The notes: generated by a model not told the origin, from the sequence alone. Counted from the stretch's first letter, positions 18,270-28,902 are shown. The stretch is 53,820 nt of DNA from Phycisphaerae bacterium (GCA_030448225.1 JAUJNJ010000039.1:1-53820), one strand, 5' to 3'. Program-made: numbers and translations.

Positions 18270-19289
18270 ATGAAAGCACTCGCCTTCTCGAACAGCCGGG
18301 GCAGTTCACGCCGATTGACGTCGACGAGCCGCAGCGGCCGGGGCGGGCGAGGGCGTTTCGTGCGCGTCCACCGCGTGGGCGTCTGCGGCACCGACATCGG
18401 CGGGTACCAGGGGAAGATGCCGTTCTTCAGCTACCCGCGCATCCCCGGCCACGAGCTCGGCGTGGAGGTGGTGGAGGTGGGCCCGGGCGTGGCGAACGTG
18501 CGGCCGGGCCAGCGGTGCAGCGTCGAGCCGTACATGAACTGCGGCACCTGCTACGCCTGCCTGCAAGGGCGCCGGCAACTGCTGCGTGAACCTGCTGGTC
18601 CTCGGCGTGATGACCGACGGCGTCTGCGCGACCGCGTGCTTCGGGCCGACAAGCTCCACCCGTCGGCGTCGCTGTCGTCGACCAACTGCGCTCGTCGAGA
18701 CGCTCGCCATTGGCTGCCACGCGGTCGACCGCTCGCCGCGCGCAATCGGGCGAGAACTGCCTCGTGATCGACGCGCCGGCCTGATCGGCCTGGCGAGCAT
18801 CGTCTTCGCGAAGCTCACCGGCGCCTGCGTGATCGTGCTCGACATGAGCCGCCCGCGGCTCGACTTCGCGAAGAACGTGATGGGCGTTGACGAGATCGTG
18901 ATGCCCGGCGACCAGGTGGAGCAGGACCTTCGCGCGGTGACCGACGGCAACCTGGCCGACGTCGTGATCGACGCCATGGGCAACAACGCGTCGATGTCGG
19001 TGCCGCGTTCGGCTACGTCGCGCCCACGGGTCGCCTCGTGTACGTCGGCATCACGACGAAGGAGTGACGTTCAAGCACGTCGCCTTCCACCGCCCCGAGG
19101 GCACGCCCTGTGCAGCCGCAACGCGCTGCCCCGCGATTTCTCCCGCATCATCGAACTGATCGAGACCGGGAAGATCGACACCGGCCCGTGGATCACGCAC
19201 GCGCGAAGTTCGACGACGTCCTCGCCTGCTTCGCGTCGTTCTGCGACCCGACGAGCGGCGTGATCAAGGCGGTCATCGACGTGCAGTGA
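18270..19289 (+). CDS. Zinc-dependent medium-chain alcohol/polyol dehydrogenase (frameshifted)
   Basis: An NAD(P)-dependent MDR-family dehydrogenase of about 339 residues acting on a sugar alcohol or sugar acid. Visible motifs: the catalytic zinc site (GVCGTDIGGYQG and IPGHELGVEVVEVG), the structural zinc loop rich in Cys (CGTCYACLQGR then CC), and the Rossmann entry (GPIGLASIVFAKLTGA) with the acidic end of beta-2 (VLDMSRPR). The C terminus resembles sorbitol/threonine/galactonate-type dehydrogenases. Indels occur near 18340, 18570, 18640-18770 and 19010-19110. It stands first in a sugar-metabolism cluster. Confidence 0.8.
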
Positions 19290-19317
19290 CGCGCGCGCAG
19301 GGATTAAGAAGAGTTGA

Positions 19318-19507
19318 ACCACGGAGTCACGGAGACACGGAGTGGGCACGGAGAGAAGGTTGTCGTGTCGGCGGCTCCATGACGGCTTTCGTGAAAGATT
19401 TGCCGCAGAATAGAAAAAGCCAAAGTTGAGGACCGAGATCGTCGTTCAAGCATGCGATCCGGCTCGCTGCTCCGCCCGTGCCGCCTGTGTCTCCGTGACT
19501 CCGTGGT
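19318..19507. repeat. 21-bp inverted repeat, ACGGAG family
   Basis: Arms 19318-19338 and 19487-19507 are perfect reverse complements over 21 bases (ACCACGGAGTCACGGAGACAC) and continue imperfectly inward for 20 more. The unit CACGGAG recurs with 7-9-base spacing. It fills the gap between the dehydrogenase and isomerase genes. The same unit forms the outer arms between cydA and cydB and starts again at 53807. Confidence 0.85.
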
Positions 19508-19563
19508 AAAACCCTTCGCCTTCGAGCGTCGCAGCCCCGCAGGTCGCCTCGGGAGGAGTTCGC

Positions 19564-20381
19564 GTGATCCGATCCGCCGTCACCATCAGCCTCGTGCCCG
19601 AAGCCCGCGGCGGGCCGTTCGTCTTCTGGGACGACCTTCCCGCCGGCTGCCGCAGGCGGCGGCGCTCGAGCCGGGACGCCGTGGAAATCTTCCCGCCGTC
19701 GGCCGACGCCGTGCAGCGTGGCGGAACTGCGGACGATCCTCGACGGCGAGGGCCTGCAACCTCGCCGCCGTCGGCACCGGGGCGGGGTGGTGAAGCACAA
19801 AGCGCGCTCGACCGACCCGGACGAGACGAGGCCAGCGCGGCGACTTCGTGCGGTCGATCGTCGACTTCGCCGGCGCGGCTTCGCCAGCGCCCGCCATCGT
19901 CGGTTCGATGCAGGGGCGACGGGGCGAGGACTCGTCGCGCGAGGATGCGCTGAAACATCTCGGTGATGCGCTGGCCCAACTCGCCGATCACGCCCGACAG
20001 CACGGCACGTTCCTGATCTACGAGCCGCTCAACCGCTACGAGACGAACCTCATCACCACGCCGCCGATAGCGCCGCGTTCCTCCGCTCGCTCGCCGCGCC
20101 GAACGTGAAACTGCTCGCCGACCTGTTCCACATGAACATCGAGGAGTCGAACCCGCCCGACGCGCGCGCGGCCGCGGACCACGTCGGCCACGTCCACCTC
20201 GCCGACTCCAACCGCCGCCTGGCCACGCCGGCCACACCGACTTCGCCTGATCGCCGCCGCCCCGCGCGAGATCAACTACGCCGGCTACGCGTCGGCCGAG
20301 TGCCCGCCGCGGCCCAACCCGGACGAGGCGGCGAGATTGACGATCGAGGCGTTTCGCCGACATTTCGCCGCCGGCGACTGA
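19564..20381 (+). CDS. Sugar phosphate isomerase/epimerase-like TIM-barrel protein (frameshifted)
   Basis: A protein of about 272 residues of the xylose-isomerase-like TIM-barrel family (hydroxypyruvate isomerase or sugar epimerase type). The GTG at 19564 is preceded by GGGAGGAG. Recognisable family segments: QLADHARQHGTFLIYEPLNRYE with the metal Glu, KLLADLFHMNIEE with a metal Asp/His, DHVGHVHLADSNR with the next metal/His pair, and the closing YAGYASAEC. Frameshifts near 19660, 19740, 19830, 20065 and 20225. The metal-binding Glu/Asp/His/Glu set appears complete across frames. Substrate unknown; the neighbouring mutarotase and dehydrogenases suggest a deoxy-sugar or uronate. Confidence 0.75.
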
Positions 20382-20636
20382 CGCGCGCTCGTACCGCGGC
20401 GACGCTTGCGTCGCGGTTGCCGCAGCGGCAACACGCGTCGAACGACCGGCCCGGCGGGCGCTTCGATGAGCCCGGGTACGCGGCACGACAGCACGTAGCC
20501 CAAGGCCAGGCGTCGGGGTGTGCTCTACCGCTCAACCGTTAACGCGGAGCGCAGTCGATCGCAGGCCATATTTCGCCGCTGCGGGTCGAACGCGACGCAG
20601 GCGTCGCCACTACAGAGGTACCGACGGAATCACCGC

Positions 20637-21082
20637 ATGCTCCGACACAAACTCATCCACCCGAAGATGAACGAAGTCCCCGCCGGGCCGGCCATCACGC
20701 GAAGGTGCTGATCGCCGACGGCACTACCCCCGCCTCCTCCGCACTCGGCCCCAACGCGGAACTCGTGAGCCTCAATCTCATGCCCGGCGTTCCCACCGCG
20801 CAGGTGCTCGAAGCCGTTGCCTGCGCCAAGAGCTTCGAGGCCGCCACGACGATGGGGCATGACGACTGCCCCTACGCGCCGAGCGAAGACCCGCCCGTCT
20901 GGGCCGACTTCCGCCGGACGAGATTGACGCCGCGAACCTGTCGCTGCCGTTGAAGCTTTCCGAGCCGATCGAGAAGTGGCAGTTCTACGAGGCCGTGAAG
21001 ACCGCCGACCACGTCCTGACGATCCAGACCGCCGACCAGCAGCGGTTCGCGAACCTGCTGCTGACGGTGGGGGTAAGGATGA
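20637..21082 (+). CDS. FucU/RbsD-family sugar mutarotase (frameshifted)
   Basis: Interconverts alpha and beta anomers of L-fucose (FucU) or pyran/furan forms of ribose (RbsD) in the cytoplasm. About 147 residues. It starts MLRHKLIHP, the usual opening with the catalytic-region His, followed by VLIADG, LNLMPGVPTAQVLEAV, EKWQFYEAVKTADHVLTIQT and QQRFANLLLTVGV, which match the family end to end. I therefore place the true stop at about 21080-21082, one indel away from the open frame. Frameshifts near 20695, 20830-20870 and 20925. Closer to FucU-like members with a long insertion than to short RbsD. I did not assign a symbol because substrate choice cannot be read. Confidence 0.75.
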
Positions 21083-21345
21083 CCAAGAGCTCCGAAAAGT
21101 GCGGGACAGCGGTCGGCGTCATCCTGAGCGAGCCTGGCATCCGCAACGCTTCAGAAGCTGGAAAGACGGTGATGACCAGAGCGTATTTCCATAAAGGTTC
21201 GAGGTCACCGGCGTGTCACCGGGCGAAGCTGTCCTGCTGTTCTCCTGCTCCTTCTCTGTGCTTCCTCGCCTCGGCGTCTCCACGGTTCGCTATTCTTCCG
21301 GCGGGCCGCCAAGGAAGCCGGTCGCGCGTCAGGCAGCAACGGTGC

Positions 21346-21979
21346 ATGATCGAGCAACTGTTCGACTCTGTTCGCGACCTCGTCCAGAACTGGATCGTTC
21401 CCTACCGGCCTCGGGTTCATGGGCGCTCGGCTGGTTCCTCGGCAAGCGACGCGCGCGGGCCGAGTGGCGGCGGAAGGAGTTTACGGCCGGCTCAACGTCT
21501 CGCTCAACATCCTCCAGCCCGGAAAGCCGCTGCTGATCCGGACGCTGATCGAGAAGAGCTGCGAGGAGATCTTCCTCAACAAGGTCGCGGTGGAAAACGT
21601 GATGTCCGTCGCCCACCGCACCACCGAGCGCGAACCCGATCCCGCGCCGAAGGCGGATTACTGGTACTACCTCAACTCGGTCCTGAACGAGATGGCCGAG
21701 AAGTTGGCTGTCGGCGAGCTGCAGCGGGACCAAAGGCTGGCTGGTCGTAGACGGCCGGGCCTACCTCGTGTGCCTCACGAGCGAGGCGGCCGGGCGCGCG
21801 ATCCGCACGCGCAAGATCCGGGCGATGATGATCCGCAAGGACGTGCTGACCAACCTGCCCGCCGATCCCCCCGCGTTCGAACGGCCGGCACAACAACCGG
21901 TGGGACACCCTGAAGATCCTCGCGGATCAGTACCGGAAGGATCCCGATCGTTCATCGGGAAGTGGAACCGTCCGTGTAA
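21346..21979 (+). CDS. Conserved-looking membrane-anchored protein of unknown function (frameshifted)
   Basis: About 211 residues. An N-terminal amphipathic/hydrophobic segment (SWALGWFLGK) with a basic stop-transfer patch (KRRARAEWRRKEF) suggests a single inner-membrane anchor. The soluble part includes RLNVSLNILQPGKPLLIRTL, EEIFLNKVAVENV, and DYWYYLNSVLNEMAEK, then RTRKIRAMMIRKDVL and the terminal KILADQYRKDP. From memory this pattern recurs in uncharacterised planctomycete proteins. Indels near 21410, 21475, 21725-21780, 21895 and 21950. No catalytic motif seen. Confidence 0.55.
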
Positions 21980-21994
21980 CGACCGGGCGCCACA

Positions 21995-23015
21995 TCAATT
22001 CACTGGCGGCGGGTTCCGCATGTCGAAGCCTGCTTGATGCCAGTACGGATACGCCTTGGGCGTCTCGCTCGCCGCGTCGAGCCGCGCGACCTGCTCCGCC
22101 GTCAGGTTCCAGCCGACGGGCTCGAGGTTCTGCGTGAGCTGTTCCTCGTTCCGCGCCGATGATGACGGTCGACACGCCCGGCCGCTGGAAGGGTTTCAGC
22201 GATCGCGATCCGCGGCACGGTCTTGCCCGTCCTCCTTCGCGATTTCGTCGATCGCGCCGGGATCACCCATAGAGGTGCCCTTCCGGCACCCGCGGCCCCG
22301 CGTCGAGCGTCGCCTTATGCGTGAGGCGGCCCTCCTTCGGCGGCTGGCCGCGGCGGATTTGCCCGTGAGACGGCCCTGGCCCGAGCGGGCTTCCAGACGA
22401 CGCACCCCACGCCCTGATCGAGCGCCAGCGGCATCAGTTCCCCATCGCCAGTCCCGCCCGACGAGTAGTACGGCCTGGCGCCACGCTGCAGCGCGACCAC
22501 CTGGTACCGCTCCGACGTCGCCAAGCGCCTTCATCAGGTGCCAGCCGGAAACCCGAGCAGCCGACAGCGGATCTTGCCGGCCCGCACGAGGCGGTCGAGC
22601 GTCACGCACTTCCTCGACTGGCCAGCGTCGAAGCCGTGGAGCTGGAACAGATCGATGTAGTCGGTGCCGAGCGCCGCAGCGCCGCGTCGACCGAGTTGAT
22701 GAGGTGAAACCGCGACGATCCCATCGCGTTCGGCCCCTGGCCCGAAGCGAACGTGGCCTTGGTGGAGATCAGCACCTTGTCCCGCCGCCCCTCGATCGCC
22801 TGGCCGAGGATCTCTCGGCGGCGCCGGTCGAGTAGACGTCGGCCGAGTCGAACATCAGAGCCCGGCGTCGAGGCAGGTCGTCTACGAGCCGCGTGGCCTC
22901 GGCCACGCCGTCGTGCCGAAGCCCTTGAAGAAGGGGTTGCCCCGCCGAACGTCCTGGTGCCGAGGCTGAGCACCGGCACCTGGAAGCCGGACCGGCCGAG
23001 GATGCGGTATTCCAT
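21995..23015 (-). CDS. Aldo/keto reductase (frameshifted)
   Basis: An NADPH-dependent aldehyde or sugar oxidoreductase of about 340 residues with the TIM-barrel aldo/keto reductase fold. It begins MEYRILGRSGFQVPVLSLGT. The catalytic Asp and Tyr lie in MFDSADVY, the Lys in VLISTKA, and the His in LFQLHGFD. The C-terminal cofactor segment (STVIIGA then NLEPVGWNLT) is present. The stop at 21995 follows RNPPPVN. Roughly eight indels occur between 22140 and 22925. It converges on the membrane-anchored hypothetical gene with only 15 bases between stops. Substrate unknown; it may act with the sugar genes next to it. Confidence 0.8.
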
Positions 23016-23187
23016 GTGCGATCGTCCTTCCCGTTGTGAGTCGGGCGATCATAGGTGGCCGGCGCGCGAGGCGGGTCAAGCGCGGCGCGACGGCGGCGGG
23101 CGTGCGCGCGCCCAGGGACGTCGCCCGTGCGGAACGCCGGCGTCAGCACTCCTTGAGCGTCCCGCGTCAGCCGTGAAATGTCTTCCC

Positions 23188-23280
23188 GTGGGGGAGCGGT
23201 AGCGACCCGAGGGATCTCGGGCCGGAATGACGCGCGTCACGCTACCCCGAGACGCCGTCGCTGTCGCTCCTCGGGATGAC
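23188..23280. repeat. Bipartite hairpin element, copy 1
   Basis: Two related units face each other: 23188-23222 (GGGAGCGGTAGCGACCCGAG core) and 23253-23280 (complement of GTCATCCCGAGGAGCGACAG). The same two units occur in the opposite orientation at 45081-45176, with 25 and about 22 shared bases, so this is a dispersed element of about 95 bases rather than chance similarity. Confidence 0.7.
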
Positions 23281-23764
23281 GGGGGATGCGGCCCAGACGC
23301 TGGAACGAAGACTCACCACGGACTAAAGGTGCAGGGCTGCGACGAACGTCTCAATGTCCCGCCATCTCGACCCAGTGATTGTCCGTGCCCCGGGCCGACC
23401 AACGAAGGCGGATGACGGCGGCCGCTCCCGGTCCTCTCGGTAATCGAGCAGGGATCAGCGCGTCGGTCCCGATCCCGAAGTCGCCGATATCGATGGCGAG
23501 ATCGGGTCTATCTCCGCGGGGGCGGCCATCGGGCCGTTTCCGCAGAACGATTCGCCCTCGTCGATGCGCTGGGCGCACCGTCCGGAACGGCGGGGTGGCG
23601 AGGTGGACGGCCGATTCTCCGGGCGCTGTTGCGCTGCACCTGGTCCGGCTCGGCTCGGAACCGCTCGAACAGAGTGCTGCCGCGGTTGCATCCCGTGGCC
23701 AAGCGCTCCTTCGGCGAGGAGCGCGCCGATCAAAGGCGGAACCGTGAGCGCTGCCGTCGAGCCG
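23281..23764. other. Intergenic stretch, no supported gene
   Basis: Lies between the aldo/keto reductase start and the DUF1501 gene end. A minus-strand frame (23351-23578) ends in a plausible protein-like segment (RLRWSARGTDNHWVEMAGH), but nothing upstream of it is recognisable. It may be the remnant or broken end of a gene. Confidence 0.3.
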
Positions 23765-25238
23765 TCACGCCAGCAGCCCCTTCACTACGTGCCCAGCACG
23801 TCGGTGTAGGCGAAGTCGCGGCCCTGGAACTTTGTAGGTGAGCCGCTCGTGGTCGATGCCGAGGCAGCGCAGGACGGTGGCGTTGAAGTCGTGGACGTGG
23901 ACCGGGTCCTTCACCACGTTGTAGCAGTAGTCGTCGGTCTCGCCGTAGGTGACGCCGCCCCGGATGCCGCCGCCGGCGGCCCACATCGTGAAGCAACGGC
24001 GGGGTGGTGGTCGCGGCCGTAGTTGTCGGCCGTCGGTGCGCCTGGCTGTAGACCGTGCGGCCGAACTCGCCGCCCCACACGACGAGCGTCTCGTCGAGCA
24101 GGCCGCGCTTGCTTGAGGTCCTTGATCAGCGCGCCGACGGCTGGTCGACGTCCTTGCACTGGCCGCGGATCTGCCCGGCAGGCTGCTGTGCTGGTCCCAC
24201 CCGCGGTGCATGAGCTGGATGAACCGCACGCCGCGCTCGGCCGTCGCGCGGCCGAGCAGTTGCGGGCGTAGCCGCCGGTCGACGCCGTCGTCCTTGATGC
24301 CGTAGAGGTCGATCGTCGCCTTCGATTCGCCCGAGAGGTCGGTGAGTTCCGGCATGCTGCTCTGCATGCGGAACGCCATCTCGTACTGCGCGATGCGCGT
24401 GTTGATCTCGGGGTCGCCGAACGTTTTTGCGGCCATCTCGTTGAGTTGGCCCATGCCGTCGAGCATGCGGCGGCGGGCGGCGGCGTCGATGCCGGGCGGG
24501 TTGGACAGGTACAGCACCGGGTCGCTGCCGGGCGGAACCGCACGCCTGGTGACCCGGCTCGGCAGGAAGCCGGTGCCCCAGAGGCGCGAGAAGATCGGCT
24601 GGTCGGTCTGTTGCCGCTGCCCTGGCTGATCATCACGACGAAGCCGGGCAGGTTCGCGTTCTCGCTCCCCAGCCCGTAGCTCAGCCACGCGGCGAGGCTC
24701 GGCCGGCCCGGCTGCTGGCTGCCGGTCTGCAGGAACGTGATGGCCGGGTCGTGGTTGATCGCCTCGGTGTGCATCGACTTCACGATCGCGATGTCGTCGA
24801 CGACGCCCGCCGTGTGCGGCAGCAACTCGCTTACCCACGCGCGCTCCGGCCGTGCCGCCGCGAACTCGAGGTCGGCGCGCGCAGGGGAACGCCTTCTGCC
24901 CGGACGTCATGCCGGTGATGCGCTGGCCCATCCGGATGCTGGCGGGCAGCTCGGTGCCGTTGTAGTCCTGAAGTTTTCGGCTTGTGGTCGAATAAATCGA
25001 TGTCGACGGCCCCCTCGCGGCCGAGGTAAATCACCGCGCCTTCGGCGCGAAGTGCAGCACGCCGCCGATCGCCCCCGACGCCGCCGCGGCCGCCGCCGCC
25101 GACGGCCCGCCCCCGCGCCGGAGCAACTCCGGGTTGAGCATCGACGCGAGCGCCTTCCGCCGTGCCGATGCCGGCGGCAGTGCGGCCGAAGAACTGGCGG
25201 CAGGTGAGGAAAGCTGGCGCTGGCGGGTGGACGTTCAT
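23765..25238 (-). CDS. DUF1501 domain protein (frameshifted)
   Basis: A sulfatase-superfamily-like (alkaline phosphatase fold) protein of about 490 residues, found almost always next to a PSCyt1/DUF1549/DUF1553 gene in planctomycetes. The N terminus has a Tat-like opening with a CRQFF segment. Family features visible across frames: [43 protein letters not shown], the [10 protein letters not shown] region, [27 protein letters not shown] and the C-terminal [15 protein letters not shown]. Indels occur about every 150 bases. The ATG at 25238 overlaps the presumed toxin stop (ATGA), so translation is probably coupled to the toxin gene. Function of the family is unknown; a role in polysaccharide or sulfate-ester processing is conjecture. 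Confidence 0.85.
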
Positions 25239-25544
25239 GGTTCGGCATCGCACGGAAGACGGCTGATCCCAGTAGCCCGGCTCGCGGCTCAGGTGCATGA
25301 CCGCCACCACGAGCACCGTGCCGGCGCGCGGGAGGTCGTAGACGATGCCGTACGGGAACGTCTCGATCCGGTATCGCCGCGTCCCGGCAATGTGACCGGC
25401 CCATCGTTTCGGGTGGAGGCGGACTTGCTCCATGCCCGCGTCGAGCCTCATCACGAACTCGATGCCGAGGCCATCCTTCAATTTCTCGTGTTCATACGCC
25501 GCCTGCACTTCGAGGGCGGCGTCGTCGTGGAGCTCGAGCGTCAC
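25235..25544 (-). CDS. RelE/ParE-family toxin of a type II toxin-antitoxin pair
   Basis: About 102 residues, starting at a GTG at 25544 that overlaps the antitoxin stop by 4 bases (GTGA). The sequence has the RelE/ParE superfamily layout: two N-terminal helices (DDAALEVQAAYEHEKLKDGL, then EFVMRLDAGMEQVRLHP), a His/Arg strand region (GTRRYRIETFPYGIVYDL) and a final strand (GTVLVVAVMHLSREPGYW). An indel near 25260 is needed for the natural end; in the shifted frame a TGA overlaps the ATG of the DUF1501 gene. It probably acts as a gyrase or ribosome-directed toxin, which cannot be decided here. Its placement inside the PSCyt1-DUF1501 operon is unusual. Confidence 0.8.
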
Positions 25545-25776
25545 TGACGTACCCGTTTCAGGAGCGAGTCCCGTACCTCTTCCCAAGGGATCAGTTTGGC
25601 CGTGCCGTCCTCGACCTCCTTGAGACGACGCTGGATCTCCTTCTCCCACGCGAGGTCGATTTCCGCGCTTTGTCGGTCCGCTCCAAGCTGATCTGCAGTA
25701 ACTCGGCGACGGTCTCGCGGTCGTTAGCCGAAAGCTGCATCGCCTCGTCCAAAATGCGTTTTGCTTCGGGAGTCAT
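25541..25776 (-). CDS. Putative addiction-module antitoxin (Unstab_antitox type, one frameshift)
   Basis: About 78 residues, matching the short addiction-module component family that accompanies ParE-like toxins. It starts MTPEAKRILDEAMQLSANDR at 25776, with a GAGGTGA ribosome-binding site. The first helix and the ETVAELLQISLERT segment are in frame. One base is missing near 25664, after which the expected LAWEKEIQRRLKEVEDG and TAKLIPWEEVRDSL continue in the next frame to the TGA at 25541. The start lies 10 bases after the stop of the PSCyt1 gene, so it is probably co-transcribed. Confidence 0.8.
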
Positions 25777-25786
25777 TCGCTCACCT

Positions 25787-28700
25787 CTAGTTCCGGGTGA
25801 TCGTCTCGTCGAGGTTCAGGATTACGCTCGCCACCGTGCTCCACGCCGCCAGGTCTGCCGCCGGCAGCTCCTCGTCCCGGGGCGATTCGCCGACGCTCAA
25901 TAGCTTCGCTGCGGCCGCGGTCGGCGGCGTAGGCCTTGGACTGCTCGGTGAAGACGCGCGCAGGATCTCCACCTCCGCCGGCTTCGGCCGGCGGGCGACG
26001 GCTTGGCGGAAGGCGAAGGCGATCCGATCGTCGGCCGTCGCGCGCCGTCGGCATCATCCGCTCGGCGAGCTTGCGCGACGCCTCGACGTACGTCGGGTCG
26101 TTCATCAGCACCAGCGGCCTGCAGCGGCGTGTTCGTGCGGGCCGGCGGACGGTGCAGACCTCGCGGTCCGGCGTCGAACGTCGCCAGCGACGGCGGCGGG
26201 CTGGTGCGGCTTCCAGAACGTGTACATCGTCCGCCGGTACAGGTCCGGGCCGCGGCTCTGCACGTAGGTCTGCGCCGACCAGTTCGCGCCGTCGGAGCGG
26301 CTCATCAGTTCCTCCCACAGCCCGGCCGGCTGGTAGGGGAGACGCCGCGCGCCGACGCGACCGTCGAGCAATCCGGCGGCGGCGAGCGCGCCGTCACGGA
26401 CGAATTCCGCCTGCAGGCGGAACCGCGGGCCGCGGGCGTAGAGGCGGTTCTCCGGGTCGCGGGCGAGCAGCGCGCCGGGGTCACGACCGACGACTGCCGG
26501 TACGCCGCGCTCGTCACGAGCGATGCGCGATCGCGCACGTCCCAGTTCAACGCCACGAACTCCGTCGCCAGCCAGTCGAGCAATTCCGGGTGCGTGGGCA
26601 GTTCGCCCTGCGAGCCGAAGTCGTCGGCCGTCTTGACGATGCCGGTGCCGAAGAACGCCTGCCAGTACCGGTTGATCGCGACGCGTGACGTCAGCGGGTG
26701 CGACGGGTCGACGAGCCACCGCGGCGAGCCCGGAGGCGGTTCGCCGGCGCTGCTCGCCGGCAGCGGCGGGAGGAACGACGGCGTGGCGGCCGTCACCCGC
26801 TCGCCCTTCTTGTCGAACTCGCCGCGGACGAGCATGAACGTGTCGCGCGGCCGCTCCATCTCCGCCATCACCATCGTCGTCGGCACCGCCGCCTCGAAAT
26901 CCGCTAACGAATTCTTCGCGGCTGCGAGGTCGTCGGTGAGCTCGCGGGCGTCGGGGGAGACATTCGTCAGGAAGTACTCCCGGACCGCCTTCTTCTGCTT
27001 CGCGTTACGCTTCGCCGGCTCGATCGACAGGACAGCCGCGACCTCCGGCGGCACGCGCGTCGCCGCGGCCGGCCGCTTCGCGTCGGTGACGGAGACGCGG
27101 AACCGGCCGAGCTGGTGCTGCGAGAACGGCGACTGAAAGTGCAGCGTCACCGTCAGCGACGTTTCGCTCTCCACCGGCGTCGGCGTCGCGAGTTCGAACA
27201 CCGCCTCGTGCGGCTCGCCCACCTTCGGGTAGATCGCCCAGCCCGTCTGCGGATTGGCATCGATCGCGTGGGCGACGGGGAACTTGTCCTGGCTGAAGTC
27301 GGCCGACGCCCCGACAAGTTTCACCGCCGCGCCGCCGACGGTCGCGCCGACGTCCGTCAGCACCACGTTGCCGTTGCCGCTCCGGCCGGGGCCGCGCGCC
27401 GCGAGCGCGTCGTCCGGCATCGCCTCGATGCGGATCGCGGTGATCTGTCCGAGCTTCACGGGTGCAGTAATCGTGTACGTGTCTCGCGGCGGGTTCGCGC
27501 CTTCGGCGACGATCGACCGATCCGGCCGCCTCGTCAGCGTCGCGCCGCCGGCCGATCGCACCTCGGTCGGCTCCAGCGCCGTCCACGTGGGGCGGTTCGC
27601 CGGATCGCTCACCGACTTTTCCCACGCTAGCTGCGCCGCGCTCACGTCGGCGCCCTTCGGCTTCGCCTCGATCCGCTTCACGTCCGACGCCAACTGCTCC
27701 AGCTTCTTCTCCTGCGCCGGCGTCGCCAGGCGCAGCATCGGGGCGGCGTTGCCCTTGCGGCCGTCCAGGCCGTTCTCGGGCACGTTGTTGAAGAACGCGT
27801 AGAGGCTGTAAAAATCCTTCTGCGTGACCGGGTCGTACTTGTGGTCGTGGCACTGCGCGCAGGCGACGGTGAGGCCGAGGAAGACCGTGCTCGTCGTGTT
27901 CACGCGGTCCATCACGTAGGCGGTGTGGTACTCGTCGGGGTCGGCGCCGCCCTCGAAGTTGATCATGTGGTTGCGGTTGAAGCCGCTGGCGATCCGCTGG
28001 TCGAGCGTGGCGTTGGGCAGCAGGTCGCCGGCGAGTTGCTCGACGACGAACGCGTCGTACGGCTTGTTCTTCGCGAACGCGTCGATGGTCCAGTCGCGCC
28101 AGCGCGTCATGTCGCGGCCGGCGTCGATGTGGAAGCCGTGCGTGTCGGCGAAGCGGGCGGCGTCGAGCCAGTCGACCGCCATCCGCTCGCCGTAGCGCGG
28201 CGACGACAGCAGCCGATCCACGAGCCGCTCGTACGCGTCGGGCGATCGATCGGCGACGAACGCGTCCACCTCCGCCGGCGTCGGCGGCAGGCCGGTCAGA
28301 TCGAGCGTCACCCGGCGGACGAGCGTGACGCGGTCCGCCTCGGGCGACGGCGACAGACCCTCGCGATCCAGCCGCGCCAGGATGAAACGGTCGACCGGGT
28401 TCTTCGCCCACTTTTCGTTCTTCACCGGCGGCAGTTCCGGCCGCTGCGGCGGAACAAACGACCAGTGCGCCTCGTACGCCGCGCCCTGCTCGATCCACCG
28501 CTTCACGATCGCCTTCTGCCGCGGCGTGAGCGTCTTGCCGCTCTTCGGCGGCGGCATCAGTTCGTCGGCGTCGTCGGTGACGAGGCGCCGGTACACCTCG
28601 CTCTTGTTCGCGTCGCCGGGGGTGATCGGGTGGGCGCCGCCGTCGAGCGCCGCAATCGCGCCCTCGCGCGTGTCGAGCCGCAGGCCGGCCTTGCGCTCCT

Positions 28701-28902
28701 TCGGGTCGAAACCGTGGCACTTGAAGCACGCGTCGGACAGGATCGGGCGGACGTCGCGGTTAAAGCGGACCGTCTCGGGCAGCGGGCCGGCCTCGTCAGC
28801 GCGGGCCGGGCCCGTTGCCAGCAGGCACGCGACGACGACGAGCGAAACGAGTGCGCCCGGCGTCGGCGTGATGCCGTTCCACCCGTTAAGCTGTCGGGTC
28901 AT
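25787..28902 (-). CDS. PSCyt1/DUF1549/DUF1553 planctomycete cytochrome-type protein
   Basis: About 1,038 residues, exported. A signal peptide (LVSLVVVACLLATGPARADE) is followed by the PSCyt1 module with a CFKCH haem c site at residues 59-63 (FNRDVRPILSDACFKCHG). The DUF1549 (PSCyt2) domain spans about 150-360, with NPVDRFILARL, LDLTGLPPTPAEVDAF and a second CAQCH motif (ACAQCHDHKYDPVTQKDF). A beta-rich middle region resembles a carbohydrate-binding module (about 440-630). The DUF1553 (PSD1) domain follows (SRVAINRYWQAFFGTGIV, FVALNWDVRDR). The frame is clean to about 26470; four or so indels follow before the end at LNLDETITRN. It is a partner of DUF1501 proteins; the exact function is unknown, though a role in extracellular electron transfer or polysaccharide oxidation has been suggested for the family. 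Confidence 0.93.

Noticed and set aside
20382..20636. Possible small gene or RNA between the isomerase and mutarotase genes
   Set aside because: Frames are short and lack start signals; no stable conserved-looking structure apart from short GC palindromes.
23351..23578. Minus-strand 75-codon frame between the aldo/keto reductase and DUF1501 genes
   Set aside because: Only the last 20 residues look protein-like and no start signal or family is recognisable; left as intergenic.
27005..28729. Second minus-strand frame of 574 codons inside the PSCyt1 gene
   Set aside because: Arg-rich out-of-frame reading of a gene whose true frame carries haem motifs and DUF1549/DUF1553 domains.
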